A stretch of DNA of 64,000 nucleotides from Epiperipatus broadwayi (GCA_028023455.1 JAQFVV010013362.1:79677-143676); one strand, 5' to 3'; shown: positions 1 through 12,399, counted from the first letter of the stretch. The notes: generated from the letters alone by a model not told the origin. Numbers and translations are program-made.

Positions 1-43
1 GTCGTATTTCAAATTATATTATACATCGAGAAGTAAGGGTACA
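1..43 (+). mobile_element. 3' end of the 5' LTR of retroelement 1 (partial)
   Basis: The first 43 bases recur almost identically at 7881-7923 (tcgtatttcaaattatatta and onward to gggtaca). A direct repeat at this spacing, ending in CA, with a primer-binding-like motif just after the first copy and a polypurine tract before the second LTR, is what the two LTR ends of one element should look like. Only the tail of the 5' LTR is in the window; the rest lies upstream. Confidence 0.8.
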
Positions 44-245
44 AAGGGTAAGAAGGATTTTGTCGCGGCAACGTGGGGCTCCCGATATGTTGGGATTATA
101 ATTTTATCAACCCGATGGTTGGAAAAGAAGGATTTTGGCGCCGGCAATGTGATGGGCTATTGATATGTTAGATTATAATTTTATCAACCCGATGGTTGGA
201 AAAGATGGATTTTGGTGCTCAACGTTTTAGGCCTAGATATTTAAT
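44..245 (+). repeat. Tandem leader repeats with tRNA-Lys-type primer-binding-like motifs
   Basis: About two and a half copies of a 75-77 base unit starting near 50, 125 and 202. Each begins aagaaggatttt (aagatggatttt in the third) and continues into a diverged version of TGGCGCCCAACGTGGGGC, the known primer-binding site complementary to the 3' end of tRNA-Lys1,2. The copies begin tgtcgcggcaacgtggggct, ttggcgccggcaatgtg and ttggtgctcaacgtt. The first follows the LTR end by about 17 bases. I infer a primer-binding region duplicated with its neighbourhood; none of the three is a perfect match. Confidence 0.55.
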
Positions 246-880
246 TAAGAATTGAGATACATAATTTTAGGAATAATATATGTGTTAGTAGAGTAAAATG
301 ATAGGTATAATTTGTTGATAAAAATAGTGTATGTATTAAAATGTATACTTTAAGAGTTAGTGATTAGTATGTTTATTAAACATAAATAATTAGTATTTTA
401 TGATAATATTTATAATTGATTAGATATTGATTATAAAATAGAATAAAGATCTTATTAGTAAAGTTATTATATTTTCATGTGGTATCTATAATATGATTAT
501 TTAAAAATTAAGTACTGTGTTAATTTTAAAATTAATAAGTAGATAAATAGGTAAATTATGGAAATGTGGCAAATAATTATTTTATAATATGACCATATCA
601 ATTCTTAAAATATTTTAGATGAATACTTAATATTATATATTATGTGCAAATTGTCTGTGGATCATAGGTGTAAAGATAATGACATGACACAATTTTGTTA
701 TTTGAAGTTATAATTATTTAAAAATAAATAGCGTAGAGTTTTCAAGGATATTATTTTATGATTAATTGTAGAAGTGAGTTGAGTGGAGATGGGAAGGTTG
801 ATAGGGAATTATTTTGAAAATCATTGATAATAAATACTGCATAATAATAGTAGAATTGAATTTTAAAAAAACTATAAAAA
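246..880 (+). other. Untranslated leader of retroelement 1
   Basis: AT-rich stretch between the primer-binding-like repeats and the gag-like ORF. I see no ORF of note, splice signal or conserved motif. It most likely is the element's 5' leader. Confidence 0.4.
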
Positions 881-2407
881 ATGGATAATTGGGATAAAGA
901 TCTAGAAGTCGAAATGTCCCATTTTGTTGTTGAAGATAACAGTTGTGTGGAGAGTAAAGAAGTAGAGAAATTAGCAGATTCAGAAATAATATTAAAAGAT
1001 ACTCAAAGTATGGATAGTGAAATAGAGGAGGAAGAAGAGATAATTTTTAAAACAGCAGACAAAGAATTAGTGAAAACTAAGAAAGGAGTAGATAATTTTT
1101 CAATAGCTGATGTTATGAAACATATGGAGTTAATGAGTCAAGGTCTTATGAATTTAATGAAAAAAATGGAAAAAGAGAGTTATACAAATAGTGTTAGGTT
1201 TGATTCTTTAAAAGAAGAAATGAAAGAAATGAAAGAGGAGAGTAAATCTTTAAAAGAAGAAATAAAAGCAGAAATGAAAGAAATAAAAGAGGAGAGTAAG
1301 TCTCTTAAAGCAGAAATAAAGGATAATTTTGCAGTTGTAATGAATTTTAATAAAAAAATGGAAGATAGAATGGATAATATAGATATAAGATTTGATAAAA
1401 ATGAAGAGGTAGTTGAGTCTTTAAAATTAGAAATACTAAAAATTGAGGATAAAAATCAAGAATTTCTAGAAAGAAAACTTCATGAATTTTCAGAAAGCAC
1501 AATTAAAAGTCTAAAAGATCAAATAGCAGAATCTGTTGATCAATGTAGAATTAATAATAATAATGTGACTTTAAAAATTGATGACTATAAATTAAAAGTG
1601 GATAATGAAATTGGTGAAGTTAAGAACCAAATTAGCAATATTAATGAAAATATTAAAGATGTTAGAAGTGCCATAGTTCAGAACAAAGGGAATATAAAAG
1701 ATGAAATTTGTGAAATAAAGAATGATATAAATCATATTAATGAAGAAGTTAGAAGTATTAAAGAAGATGTAGTTCAGAATAAAAAAGAGATTTCTATAAA
1801 ATCTATTGAAATAATTAATAGTAGGAATGAATTATATCAAAGAATACTGGAGAATCCTAAAGAATATTTTAAATTGACTGAAGAAATGATAGGAATGTGT
1901 AAATCCTATGAAAAGTTAGTTGGAGAAAGAACTATAGACCAAATTAATAATTTTAAGAAATATTATGTTGATGATAAAAGATTTGGGAGATTTACGAAGA
2001 TAAAATCAAAATCTTCAAAGCAAAAGTACTTAAAGTTGTTGAAGCATAAATTATTAAAAATTATAGATATAAGTAGTAATAAATTTAAGAATAAAATGCA
2101 AGAAGTGATATCTAAATGTATTGTTAATGATAAAAATATTTATGTACAAGCTGATATTTTTAAAGAAATATTATTTGAAGGAATTAGGAACTTAATACCT
2201 AATGATGAAGTTATAAATGGAAAATTTAATTGGAATAAAGATTTAAGCAAGATAAAAGTAAGACTTAAATATCCAAAGCATGAGAAATTTATAACAGATT
2301 TTCTTGAAAATAATCTTAATAAAGGAAAGAAGATAGGAAAAGTTAAGGTGAGATTTAAGAAAGGAGAAAGAGAATTAAAGTTTAGATTTAAAGAAGAAGA
2401 TATTTAA
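881..2407 (+). CDS. Gag-like coiled-coil protein of retroelement 1 (508 aa, intact)
   Basis: Intact 508-codon ORF. Residues about 10-60 are acidic (runs of E and D). Residues about 75-330 are heptad-rich, K/E-dense sequence typical of long coiled coils, with an internal duplication of a KEESKSLK motif near residues 120-145. Residues about 330-508 are lysine-rich and end in a very basic tail (KKGKKIGKVKVRFKKG), suitable for nucleic-acid binding although no CCHC knuckle is present. I see no clear capsid-type WW motif. The gag assignment rests on position: just after the leader, before an integrase remnant, polypurine tract and LTR, exactly where element 2 carries its gag. No protease, reverse transcriptase or RNase H follows, so the element is non-autonomous. 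The ORF has no stops or frameshifts, unlike its counterpart in element 2. It could instead be a captured host coiled-coil ORF. Confidence 0.65.
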   Translation: MDNWDKDLEVEMSHFVVEDNSCVESKEVEKLADSEIILKDTQSMDSEIEEEEEIIFKTADKELVKTKKGVDNFSIADVMKHMELMSQGLMNLMKKMEKESYTNSVRFDSLKEEMKEMKEESKSLKEEIKAEMKEIKEESKSLKAEIKDNFAVVMNFNKKMEDRMDNIDIRFDKNEEVVESLKLEILKIEDKNQEFLERKLHEFSESTIKSLKDQIAESVDQCRINNNNVTLKIDDYKLKVDNEIGEVKNQISNINENIKDVRSAIVQNKGNIKDEICEIKNDINHINEEVRSIKEDVVQNKKEISIKSIEIINSRNELYQRILENPKEYFKLTEEMIGMCKSYEKLVGERTIDQINNFKKYYVDDKRFGRFTKIKSKSSKQKYLKLLKHKLLKIIDISSNKFKNKMQEVISKCIVNDKNIYVQADIFKEILFEGIRNLIPNDEVINGKFNWNKDLSKIKVRLKYPKHEKFITDFLENNLNKGKKIGKVKVRFKKGERELKFRFKEEDI

Positions 2408-2517
2408 TAATTAAGACAAATAATTCTTAAAGAAGATGTGTATTTGATAATGTATTATGGCATTATATTATATTAGTATTTTTTTTTTTTTTTGTAAAAC
2501 AAACATAAGATATTTCT

Positions 2518-2628
2518 ATGTTAGCAACCTTCAAAGTAAGGGAGAATGCATTTATGTTAACCACACCAGATGGGGAAAAAGTAACTTATAATGCAAGGAG
2601 TTTAATTCCATTTCCTTCTGAAGTGTGA
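2518..2628 (+). pseudogene. Integrase C-terminal remnant (Ty3/gypsy type) of retroelement 1
   Basis: A 36-codon reading frame containing ENAFMLTTPDG and TYNARSLIPFP. It matches the tail of the longer integrase remnant of element 2 (ENAFLVSTPDG, TYNARSLLQYP at 59418-59505). In Ty3/gypsy elements this follows the integrase core and binds DNA. The catalytic core and the rest of pol are missing between the gag-like ORF and this fragment, so it has no enzymatic role; it marks where an internal deletion joined gag to the end of pol. Confidence 0.75.
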
Positions 2629-3456
2629 GTTACAATTTTAAGAATGTATTGTGAACAAAGATTTTAATGTAATGTTTAAATATAATGCTTCACATAAGGA
2701 AATAATTTATTATATATGATGAGTTAGCAGAATAGATAAAGATTTAATTGAAGAAGTTTACAGAATATGTATAATAAGATATTATTTATTGAGTTAATAA
2801 ATAATAATTTTGGGAGAAATCAATTTTGGTCAGAATGACTAAAATAAAATATGGAATTAGCTATTAAAGTAAATATGTTTAAGTAAAAGTTGAGTAATAA
2901 AGATATAAAGTATAAAGACTCATATATTTAAAGTATATGTAAGTAGATCTTATGAAAGATTAATTTATATTATAGTAGTGATCATGAAATTGATCAATCT
3001 TAAGGGATCAAGTTAATCTTTTAAAATGAGAAGTATATAGATTTATTAAACAATGATCTATAAAATTGCTAATGAAACTAGCAATAAATTTGGAATAAAA
3101 TACATAAAGTAGTTTAAAATATAGTATTAACTATAGGAATATGTATTTACAGTAGTTTATTTAAAAAGTGTATTTAAAAGAGTTTAAATATTTAATGTTT
3201 ATAGAAATATTAGGGAAATAAAAGTAACCTAATTAAGAGATGAGTAAAGAAAAGTGAAACTTAATTTATAAAGTAAAAGAAATTATTGTAATTTTATTTA
3301 AAAGTGTTTTCTAATTGAGATTTAAGATGATGTTTCAATGCTTTATAAAATTTTATGTCAAAGTAATTTATTATAATATTTAATGATAAGAAAGATGAAG
3401 ATGATAAATGTGGATTAAAGAAGATGAAGATAGATGTTAAATTTAAAATTTTATCC
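2629..3456 (+). other. 3' untranslated region of retroelement 1
   Basis: AT-rich sequence between the integrase remnant and the polypurine tract, with no coding potential that I can support. Its place inside the element is defined by the flanking features. Confidence 0.45.
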
Positions 3457-3470
3457 GAAGGAGGGGAATA
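3457..3470 (+). promoter_or_regulatory. Polypurine tract of retroelement 1
   Basis: gaaggaggggaata directly before TGTGCCC, the inferred first bases of the 3' LTR. Purine runs here prime plus-strand DNA synthesis in LTR elements. Element 2 has the analogous ggtgggagaat before TGTAACC. Confidence 0.7.
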
Positions 3471-3529
3471 TGTGCCCTTTTGTATGGGTCACCATCTAAT
3501 TTTGTGCTAATCTATTAAAAATTTTAAAT

Positions 3530-4010
3530 TTAAGATATATTTGAATATGTGATGTTAATTTTGCTTATGGTAATATTTCAAAAGGTTTAATTAAAGCAAT
3601 CTATGAGTATTTGATGTGTAAAATTGTGCTGATATTGAGAGAGACATTTTAAGTGATGATGATTATAATATATAGTTGGAAAAATGGCCATAATCAATAC
3701 TGCATTAATATATTTACACGACCAAATATTTATATTCTCTTATAATATTATTTTATCAACAACAAACATATGCATTTAATTTTAACTTGTCTTTTAAACA
3801 CTTTTAGCTTTACATACCTATTTATTAAATATATTAATGCAGTATTGATTATGGCCATTTTTCCAACTATATATTATAATCATCATCACTTAAAATGTCT
3901 CTCTCAATATCAGCACAATTTTACACATCAAATACTCATAGATTGCTTTAATTAAACCTTTTTGAAATATTACCATAAGCAAAATTAACATCACATATTC
4001 AAATATTTTA
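3530..4010. repeat. Large inverted repeat inside the 3' LTR of element 1
   Basis: Left arm about 3530-3717 (atttgaatatgtgatgttaa ... catttttccaac complement) returns as the reverse complement at about 3826-4010, nearly base for base, around a 108-base spacer. A transcript would fold into a hairpin of about 180 pairs. The 61-codon ORF at 3770-3955 is only a by-product of this palindrome. It may be a MITE that inserted in the LTR or an original LTR component. Confidence 0.85.
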
Positions 4011-4620
4011 ATTATTGTAAGTACTTAAATAGAAGATTGATATTTGATTTTAATAATATCGAATAATTGTTTTAAAATCTATTATAATATCTTATTTATT
4101 TAAAAATATTTATTTTAAAAAAAAAATGCAATTGTTAGTTTATTCTTAGACGACGATAAGCGTTTCTTGTGTTGTAGAGAACAGATGTTATTTAAATATA
4201 CACAAACATGCTTGGAAGTTATTTAGCAAAGTTGCATAAATATTTTAAAAAATCATGTTGTAAAATTTATAAATAATACGTGAGTTATCACGAGATAAAA
4301 ATAAAGATATTCAATGTAAAATATTAAATCTGATTTTAAAATATTGTTTTAAAAATATCACGTATAAAAAAAGACTTAGTGTATTTTAAATAGTCTTATA
4401 AAAGTTTAAATTAAAATCAAGTAGAATAATATATTTTTTTTTAAAAGTGTTTAATGGATTTAAATAAACGATAAGAATTATTTAAAAATGTAATAATGTA
4501 ATAAATATTAAATATTAAATAAGTCATTATTTATTTTTAATTTTGTGTTGTTGGTAAAATATGTAAATAAGCCAGCAAAGTTGATTGTTTAATCTACCAA
4601 TCAAATGGGAAGTTTCTTCC

Positions 4621-4633
4621 GGTATAAAAGCTC
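4621..4633 (+). promoter_or_regulatory. Candidate LTR promoter TATA box (element 1)
   Basis: ggtataaaagctc, a consensus-quality TATA box in a less AT-rich stretch, about 1,150 bases into the LTR. The LTRs of element 2 carry a very similar ggtataaaagct at 52265 and 59872, also early in the LTR. This is inference from the motif only. Confidence 0.45.
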
Positions 4634-7600
4634 AGTTCAATAGGAGAGGACTTCGTGATTGAATTTTCAAGTTAATTGTGCTATTAGAAAATAGCTAAGT
4701 AAATTTATAGACGCTCTAAAATCATTTTTTAAAAATTACAAGAGTGTCGTTATAAATAATCTATAAAAGTTTTAAATAATAGACATGCAGTGTTAATGTA
4801 AATTTTCCTATCAATCGTCTCTAAATTGAAGCTCAATTTGCAAGCAAATGGTCATGGGAACATCATATATAGTGAAAATATATCGGAAACTTTACCTTAG
4901 AAATATGACAAACGCTGGATTAATTTGGAAAATTACAAGATGGAGAAAAGTAGTATTTTGGACAGTATATAATTTTAAAAGCTAATTACTATTGCCTATT
5001 AGAAAATTAAATATTTTAAAGAATAGAAATACTTCTTTATAAAGAAAGTATTTTGTAGGATATAAATTTAAATATATATCTTAAGGAAAGATATTAGAAA
5101 TAAAAGTAGGTTTTATAAATACTTGCCTTGCTAAGTCTTTATGTTTAAAGGACTGAATGTTGATAATTTTGAAAGGCAAATAGATTGAAATATAGTTAGC
5201 TGAAAATCTTAATATAATAAAATTATTGTATTGAAATAATTTAAACGCGGGTCGTTTATAGATAAAGAAGCTGATTCTTACCTGGATATTTTGATAAGAA
5301 ATGTGCAAGTAATGCATGGACGTCCAAGTTAATTTTAAAAATAATTAAATATAGATTTTTATAAACTATAGACTAAATTAAAATAATAACTTTTGAATAA
5401 TATTTTAAAAGAACTAAACCAGGATCCTATAAACTATTTTAATTTTATTTTATTTTCTTGTGGGAACTTATTTTTAAAAGAACATTTTCGTTTTTCATAA
5501 ACTTTTAAAAAACACGTGAGGGACCGGAAACAGGAAATGGTGTGCTAGTGAATATGTGCCTAGGATTAAAAAAAACTTTATGGTGGAAAAGAAAACATCG
5601 CTGGAATCACGTAATATGAACTCTGTTTTATTTATCTAATATAAAAACTAAATATTATTAATTTATTAAAATAAGATAGGTACATATCTTTAAATAGTAA
5701 CTAAAAAATAATATAATGATTAATTGCATGAGTTTGTTTTATAATTAATATAACACAGAATATTTTAAAGTATGATCGTAAGTATAAATGTGAATTATTT
5801 TATGAAGCTGTAATTCCGAAGAATATTGGAAGATGGACTGGACATTATTTCATTATCTATGGTAAAAATTGTATAATAATAATTTTGATGTATTTAATAC
5901 GTTTTATTTAGATCAACCAAATATTATGTTATTTTGAATGAATGTATGATTATTTTAAAAATACACACACATTATATTGGCAGTGACAGTTTTATTTAAA
6001 TATGCATAATTTGAATTTATGAAATAAATATGATGCAACATTACATAAGAAGCTTAGAAATAATTATATGATTCTTTCGTTGATAAATTTTGGTATTGTT
6101 TTATGTTATAGTATTAGAATTATATTTATTATTCATGGGTAATTGTTTTATTGCAAGTTAGGAATAGATTTAAAAGTCTATATTTTACTGTTGTTTTATT
6201 GGATAAATTACGTTAAGTTTTATGTAGAAGTTTATGTTGGATTGAAGATTTACCAAGTATAGACGATGAAGTATAAATAGTTTGGATAATTAATATTTTA
6301 TTTAGAGTTGAAAGTTGTTTTTCCGGAAATTTTAAATAAGTTTAGAGGATGTTTTGTAGATAGAAATTTATTAAGAAGGAGTAGTATAACACATAAAGTA
6401 AAGTAATAATTTCACATAAAAAAAAGAATCATAGAATTTATCTAATATAATATTTTATGAATTTGAAATTAATGAATAATTTTAATATTATTATTTAACA
6501 GTACATATATGTAATGCATATTTGATAAAACATGTAGCATGAATTGTATTAAATGAAATATAAAATTATAATCAGTTATTTGTTATTACATTATAAAGAT
6601 ACATTAGTTTCTATATTATGCTATTAGAGTAATACTAATAGTAGAGTGAACACATACTAGTACATGATGAAATAAGTAACAGTAATACTTAAGAGATGTA
6701 GCAATTTAATTAGTAAAGTTTAATTGTTTACATATGCTACATAAATATTATTTACATAAATTTTTCTGTGTAATAATTGAAGTTCACTGATATTTATTTA
6801 AAGTCTAAGTTTTGAAAACATACTTCAATGTTATTAATACAGCATTTTAAAAGATGTATAATTACTTATTAGGAGTATGAGTTAATAACAGTGTAAACAT
6901 ATTGTATTATTATTTCTTATTTTTATTTTCTTTGTTTTCATAAATTGAACTGTAAATATTGTAAATAAATTCTTAATCAAAGTTAATGTTAATAAATTTG
7001 TTTAATTTGTTTTAAAAGTGTGTCGAGTTCATTATTTTGCACCACAGCATTTGACAGCAGATAATTTAAAGAAACATAATATTTGCACAATGTGAATTTA
7101 TTAATATTATTTTAGAAAATAAATACAATATTTTCCTGATTATCATTTATAAGAATTGATTGACATTAATATATCATATTACAATGGTCATAGAGTAATT
7201 ATCATTCATAAGATGGTTATAATACACAATATAAGAGTACAAGATTATTTACTGCCACAGATTAATAAATTGTAAGATTTTGATCTATTCCCAAAATTAA
7301 GATACTATATGAAGATAAAAGATATACATATGATTATTTATTTAATGATTATTGATATAACAGAAATAGAGAAGATTAGGTTATACTCTAAGATTAGTAT
7401 TATTATTATTATTAAAATAAGTTAGGTGTATTTAGGTTTGATGTAAAATCCCATATCATACTTATTTACATGAGTTATCATTACTTTAAGATAATTAGAA
7501 GAACCTGAGATTATTTAATTATATGTTAAAAATTAAAAGTTAAGATTTATTTATTTTATTATTATTAAAGATAGTTTATTTTATTTAAAAGCCATAAGAA

Positions 7601-8117
7601 TGCTGTAGATGTAGTATTAAGTTAGTAAGGAAGTAATAGTATTCTTATGCCATTGAGACAATGTCTTGGAAGATATTGACCCAATGTAAATCTACTTATT
7701 ACTTTGTAACTTTACTTCACAGTCTCATGATTTTAATAAATACTTATTTAATTAGTACATACTGTAGAAATATATTGATTTTGATAATTAATAATACATT
7801 TAATTTGAATATGATAATATAAAAGTATATTAAAGATAGATATGCAAATTTTAATTAAGCATTACAATTTAATTGAGCTAGTCGTATTTCAAATTATATT
7901 ATACTTCGAGAAGTAGGGGTACAATATATATATATATACAAACTTTACATCCAGATCAACCAGAATAGATTTTTATTTATTTAGAAATTTCAACAATAAT
8001 ATTATGTGACATAACATGTTATTTATTATAGGAAAATTAAGAATATATATTACATAATTATTTATAACCTAAACTCATAACTTAGAATTTTCCATTATGT
8101 TTTTTTTAATTTTTTAG

Positions 8118-8278
8118 CTATAGGTTGTTATAATATTGGTTTAATGTTATACAATAACAAGATATACAATGGATCAATCGCTTGGTTTGAAGAAGCGAGA
8201 GCTAAAGAATTTTCAATATATCCCAAGTCAGTCAACCAAGAAAATTTATATATGAACTTGTCAACTGCATATACAATT
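8118..8278 (+). CDS. Prolyl 4-hydroxylase alpha-like exon (substrate-binding TPR region), exon 1 of 4 seen
   Basis: Exon of 161 bases between acceptor ttttttag and donor ATT|GTAAAT. The first two bases complete a codon begun in an upstream exon off the window, and the exon ends in phase 0. The peptide has GCYNIGLMLYN, SIAWFEEAR and ENLYMNLSTAYTI. This follows the tetratricopeptide pattern of P4HA substrate-binding domains, where DC(F/Y)..G...Y precedes a helix with W(M/F)EEA and then LS.A. P4HA is the catalytic subunit of the endoplasmic-reticulum enzyme that hydroxylates proline in collagen-like proteins using Fe(II), 2-oxoglutarate and ascorbate. An ORF runs past the donor to a stop at 8348, but the downstream residues do not fit the family, while exon 2 fits without a gap. 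No sign of decay in this exon. Confidence 0.75.
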
Positions 8279-8851
8279 GTAAATAAATACTTTTTTAATA
8301 ATGCTGAATCTTATTTAGCTGTTTTCAACAAGCTATTATTTGTTTATTGATTTAGTATCAAGCCAAATTTTAGATTAACCACTATTATTGTTTGTTTATA
8401 TTTTATTTCTACAGATAACTTTTTTTTGGCATTCAGTCATTATTAATTGATTTTGCATGTCATTTAGCTGATTTTATTCCTATAAAAGTATTTTTTTCTA
8501 GGAATAAATTATACCTCTAAGTAATTTTAATGTCTAGATCTATTCATGGCTTTTTTCTTTTTTAAAAAAAAACTATACACGTTTATTCTTTCCTGGCAAA
8601 TTATGTATTATCTTCGAAAAGCACTTCTGATTAAATTCCGAATTTATCATGTTCACCGTATGAATATTTTTGCAATAAACATTTTAATTAACATGTAATG
8701 TAAAATAACAATAGTAGTAAGGTTATATACCCACACAATATAGTAACACTATAAACAATTAAAAATAATTAATATTTTGTAAATCTACAATAAGCCAAAA
8801 AAATAAATAAATAATATCTTTCATATGATAGAGTACTGTTGTGATATTTAC

Positions 8852-8854
<3 letters not shown>
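8279..8854. other. Intron start, no recognisable element
   Basis: AT-rich intronic sequence after the donor of the first P4HA exon. Poly-T runs, but no repeat family or coding segment that I can identify. Confidence 0.5.

Positions 8855-8929
<75 letters not shown>
8855..8929. repeat. (TA)n microsatellite
   Basis: Uninterrupted TA dinucleotides for about 75 bases. Confidence 0.95.
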
Positions 8930-8931
<2 letters not shown>

Positions 8932-11900
8932 CAAATCAAGTCTTTCCATTACATAATCATTTTTTCCCTTCCCTCTACAATTATTAATCCCTTATAAGTT
9001 AGTCTTTAAATTATAAAGACCAAATGGAAAACATTAATTATTATATTCTTGCTTCAATATAATAATGTTATTACATAATGCAGTGAAATGTCACCTTTTG
9101 GGTCTTTTTTAGCTACCATGATACTCATCATTTGATCTTTATTTATTTATTTATTTCTGTATTTATTTTTCTAAGAAAACACTATAATAATTATAAAATC
9201 ATCAATTAGTTTTTCAATCTCAAACTCCATCTTCCTATGGTTTCATTCTCAACCTATATACTAAATATAACCAATAATAATTTTATGTTGTGTATTATAA
9301 ACTCTGAATCCCTATATCTCCCTGCAACACTTTAATCTACCATTTATGAGATTGTGTTAAATATTAATAGACCATCCTTTGGTGTATCTAAGTAAACTAC
9401 CTATCTCTGCTTTAGCTAACAACTTAATCATTACCTTCCTAATTTTAACTTATATCTGTTTGATATCATTAATTGTTTCTACAAATTACCAACTAAATTA
9501 CTCTTAATTTCATATAGCTATATCAAATGGTTCATCATAAAACATAAGATCAAATTTAAAATATCATCCTTTCTCCTTTCAATATTGTACCTTTAAACAC
9601 AAGCCCATCTCTTTGTTATATCATCAATATTATTAATTATTTTAGGATATATTTCATTAACTCATTACTTAGATCTATTGATTTTAATTATCTAACAATA
9701 TTTGCTAAGGACATTTTTTTTTACAAAAACAGATAATGCCACACGTAATCAAATTACATCAGATATTAATTTCACAATATATTGATCTGCTATTCCATGA
9801 TTGCAATAACAATTATATTTACATTAGGGACTTAATTAATATGCATACCAATATGATGTGTAAAGTTTTTTTCTTTATTTTCTTTAAATATAAGTTCGTA
9901 AACAAACAAACAAACAAACAAAAATAAACCAACAAAAATATTGTCTCATAAAAAAAAAAAAAAAAACTTTGAACATTTACTAGCATTATAATTGTCTCTC
10001 TTGGATTCTGGTTGGTTGCACATCCCTACTGTATATTGTTATCACTTTCGTTTCAAATACTTCCTTGGTTGCCTATTAACATTACAATCACCTTTGCTCC
10101 AATTATTCTCATCTGACAGATTACTACAATTATCACAATTTATACATCTGGTCAGGTTATTGACATGGTAGCCGTTTTTTTTTTAAATAATTAAAGATTA
10201 TCTGCAACTTGTCTTATATGTTTGATTTCAATACTCCGAGCACTAGTAATAAATGATTTAGCATTCAACATATTCATTGCTCCTTTTTGGTTACTACTAT
10301 TAATAATAAGAAAGCATTTCACATTTTCTTTTAACAATAGAATAAAATTACATATTACAGCAGTATTATATTTGCTAATGCACTAAGGTTTATTTCATCT
10401 GTTATTCACAATTTATATTCAATGCATCTTTATTCCTTATTAAATATTTTTGAGGATAGTTTTACTTTATTACACTTATATATATATCTTTTTTGTTTTA
10501 TTCCAGATGATAAATAATACTTTCTTTCCAGTTAGTAGACCGCTGTTATTCGCACTCATATAAATGTAATTATAATTTAACATATATATATATAACAGTC
10601 ATTATAAGTTTTTTAAACTATACATAAAATTAACATTAAAATTAGTACTGCCCAGTTTAATCATTTCCTCACTTAACATTTGATTAAAACATGATTTAAG
10701 ATTTATCTTTGAATCTGATTTTTTTTTAACATTTAATCTATGACTAATAAAATCCTTAATATAGCATAGATAAATGAATATTCTCTTAAGTGAAATAATG
10801 CAAATAATAAAATTTAAAATAACAACAGGGATTTCTTGACTGGAATTAGATGTTCAGGACTTGAAACTAGGTCATAATGAAAATTGAATTACTCACTCTA
10901 TGGTAAGAATTACTTTTAAAATCTGTTATATATTTGGATTGCTTATAAATACAATTTTTTTGACTTGTTAAAAATTAAATATTTTAAAGTTTTATAATAT
11001 TTTACTGAGAAACTTATTAAAACAGCTCTCTGCCTTTTTTTTTTTTTTGAATCTCTTCTCCAATTGTCTGCTGGTTTTTCTTTTTTTAAAAACCGCGCGA
11101 TAATTCATGTCAACAAACGATTTCCTAAAATCTGATTGGCTTACTCCCAAAACAAATTTTGCAATTTTTAACTTAAAATATATTTTTTTTTTTTGTTTCT
11201 AGTTGAAATCAGTAATAATAAAAAAAAATTATGAACGAAATTAATGTAAATCATTACTTTAAGTCCAAGTTTCAGTTCTGATCGTATTTTTATAAAAGAC
11301 ATTATTACTTGAATTTAACTATAAAATTTAAGATTACATATCTTCGTTTATAAAATATTATAATTACAATAATTTCAAACTAAATTCTTATTTCGAAGTA
11401 AATAATTGTTCCTTCTTTCATTCATTACAATTTTAGATTTTTTTTTAGCTCTTAAAGGAACAATGTACTAAAATAAATTAAAGTCAAATTATCAGTAACG
11501 AATGTTTATAGATTGACCTCTATTGTATTTAAAAAATTATATGGTAGAATATAATATTAATAAATGATGATAAATAGCAACAATTATCAAATCTCTACAT
11601 ATTCTCTTTTTAAAATTTATATATTAAAACATTACGTTTTAAATTTAAAATTTTGGAACTATAATTTATATTTTATATGCCATTCTTATACTGGATAACC
11701 GATCAAACCGTTGCAATATATATATATTTAATTAATTACTCATGCTTATATATAATTAAAAAAACAAACTGTATTGAGTTTGAAATCAGATTTAAAGGTT
11801 AGATCTTAGGTAGATACAATCTCCAGTTTATGATTAATGTGTTTATGTGAAATAGCTTAAGTTTCATTTAGAGATATGCAATCATTGATTCATTCTTATG

Positions 11901-12382
11901 TAGTTATGTTCATGATTTTCTTTTTTTTTATTTTCAAAAATATAAATTGATCATTCATTTTTTTTAAATAGAGTTCAATTTCAACTTAGGACTTTCAATT
12001 TATATTTATCATCTATTCCATCTCAAAATATCAACACTCATAACCACACATATGTCATAAAGATAAATGATTCTCAATACACAGTATTTATTGCAGAACC
12101 AGCGCTCAACAATTGGGCCAGATCATAATCTCTCACACAATTGATTATTTATTAATTATGCTCTCTATATGGGACATGAAATGTGTTGGTCTATTAGCTT
12201 TTAAGATCAATGCTAATTTAAATTTTCTCTTTATGTTTATAAAATATTTAAAATCAATATACTTATTATCCTGCAGGTAACAGGAAGGAGGTGTAACTTT
12301 TACCATGTTGCTTGATCCACACTTTGTATTTATAAATACAGATAGTGTTGTTGAAATATTCTAACAATTATTTCTATTTATT
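8930..12382. other. Intronic sequence without identified genes
   Basis: Very AT-rich, with poly-T and poly-A runs and a short (CAAA)n at about 9901-9923. I found no element ends or convincing coding sequence. At 11085-11160 a less AT-rich patch (accgcgcgat, ctgattggc with an inverted CCAAT box) stands out but cannot be assigned. Confidence 0.5.
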
Positions 12383-12399
12383 TAATATATATGTATATG

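Larger units (their letters stand above)
3471..7923 (+). mobile_element. 3' LTR of retroelement 1 (about 4.45 kb)
   Basis: Starts TGTGCCC after the polypurine tract and ends gggtaca, the same end as bases 1-43, giving canonical TG...CA termini. It is followed by a (TA)n run. At about 4.45 kb it is far longer than ordinary gypsy LTRs (a few hundred to about 2,000 bases) and longer than the internal region (44-3470). It holds a large inverted repeat (3530-4010) and a TATA box at 4621. ORFs inside it are short and look random. Confidence 0.75.

Noticed and set aside
3770-3955. 61-codon ORF
   Set aside because: Lies in the loop and right arm of a palindrome in an LTR; no coding pattern.
8279-8350. 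Extension of the first P4HA exon to the stop at 8348
   Set aside because: A GTAAAT donor at 8279 in phase 0 joins to exon 2 in perfect register with the family, while the read-through residues do not match.
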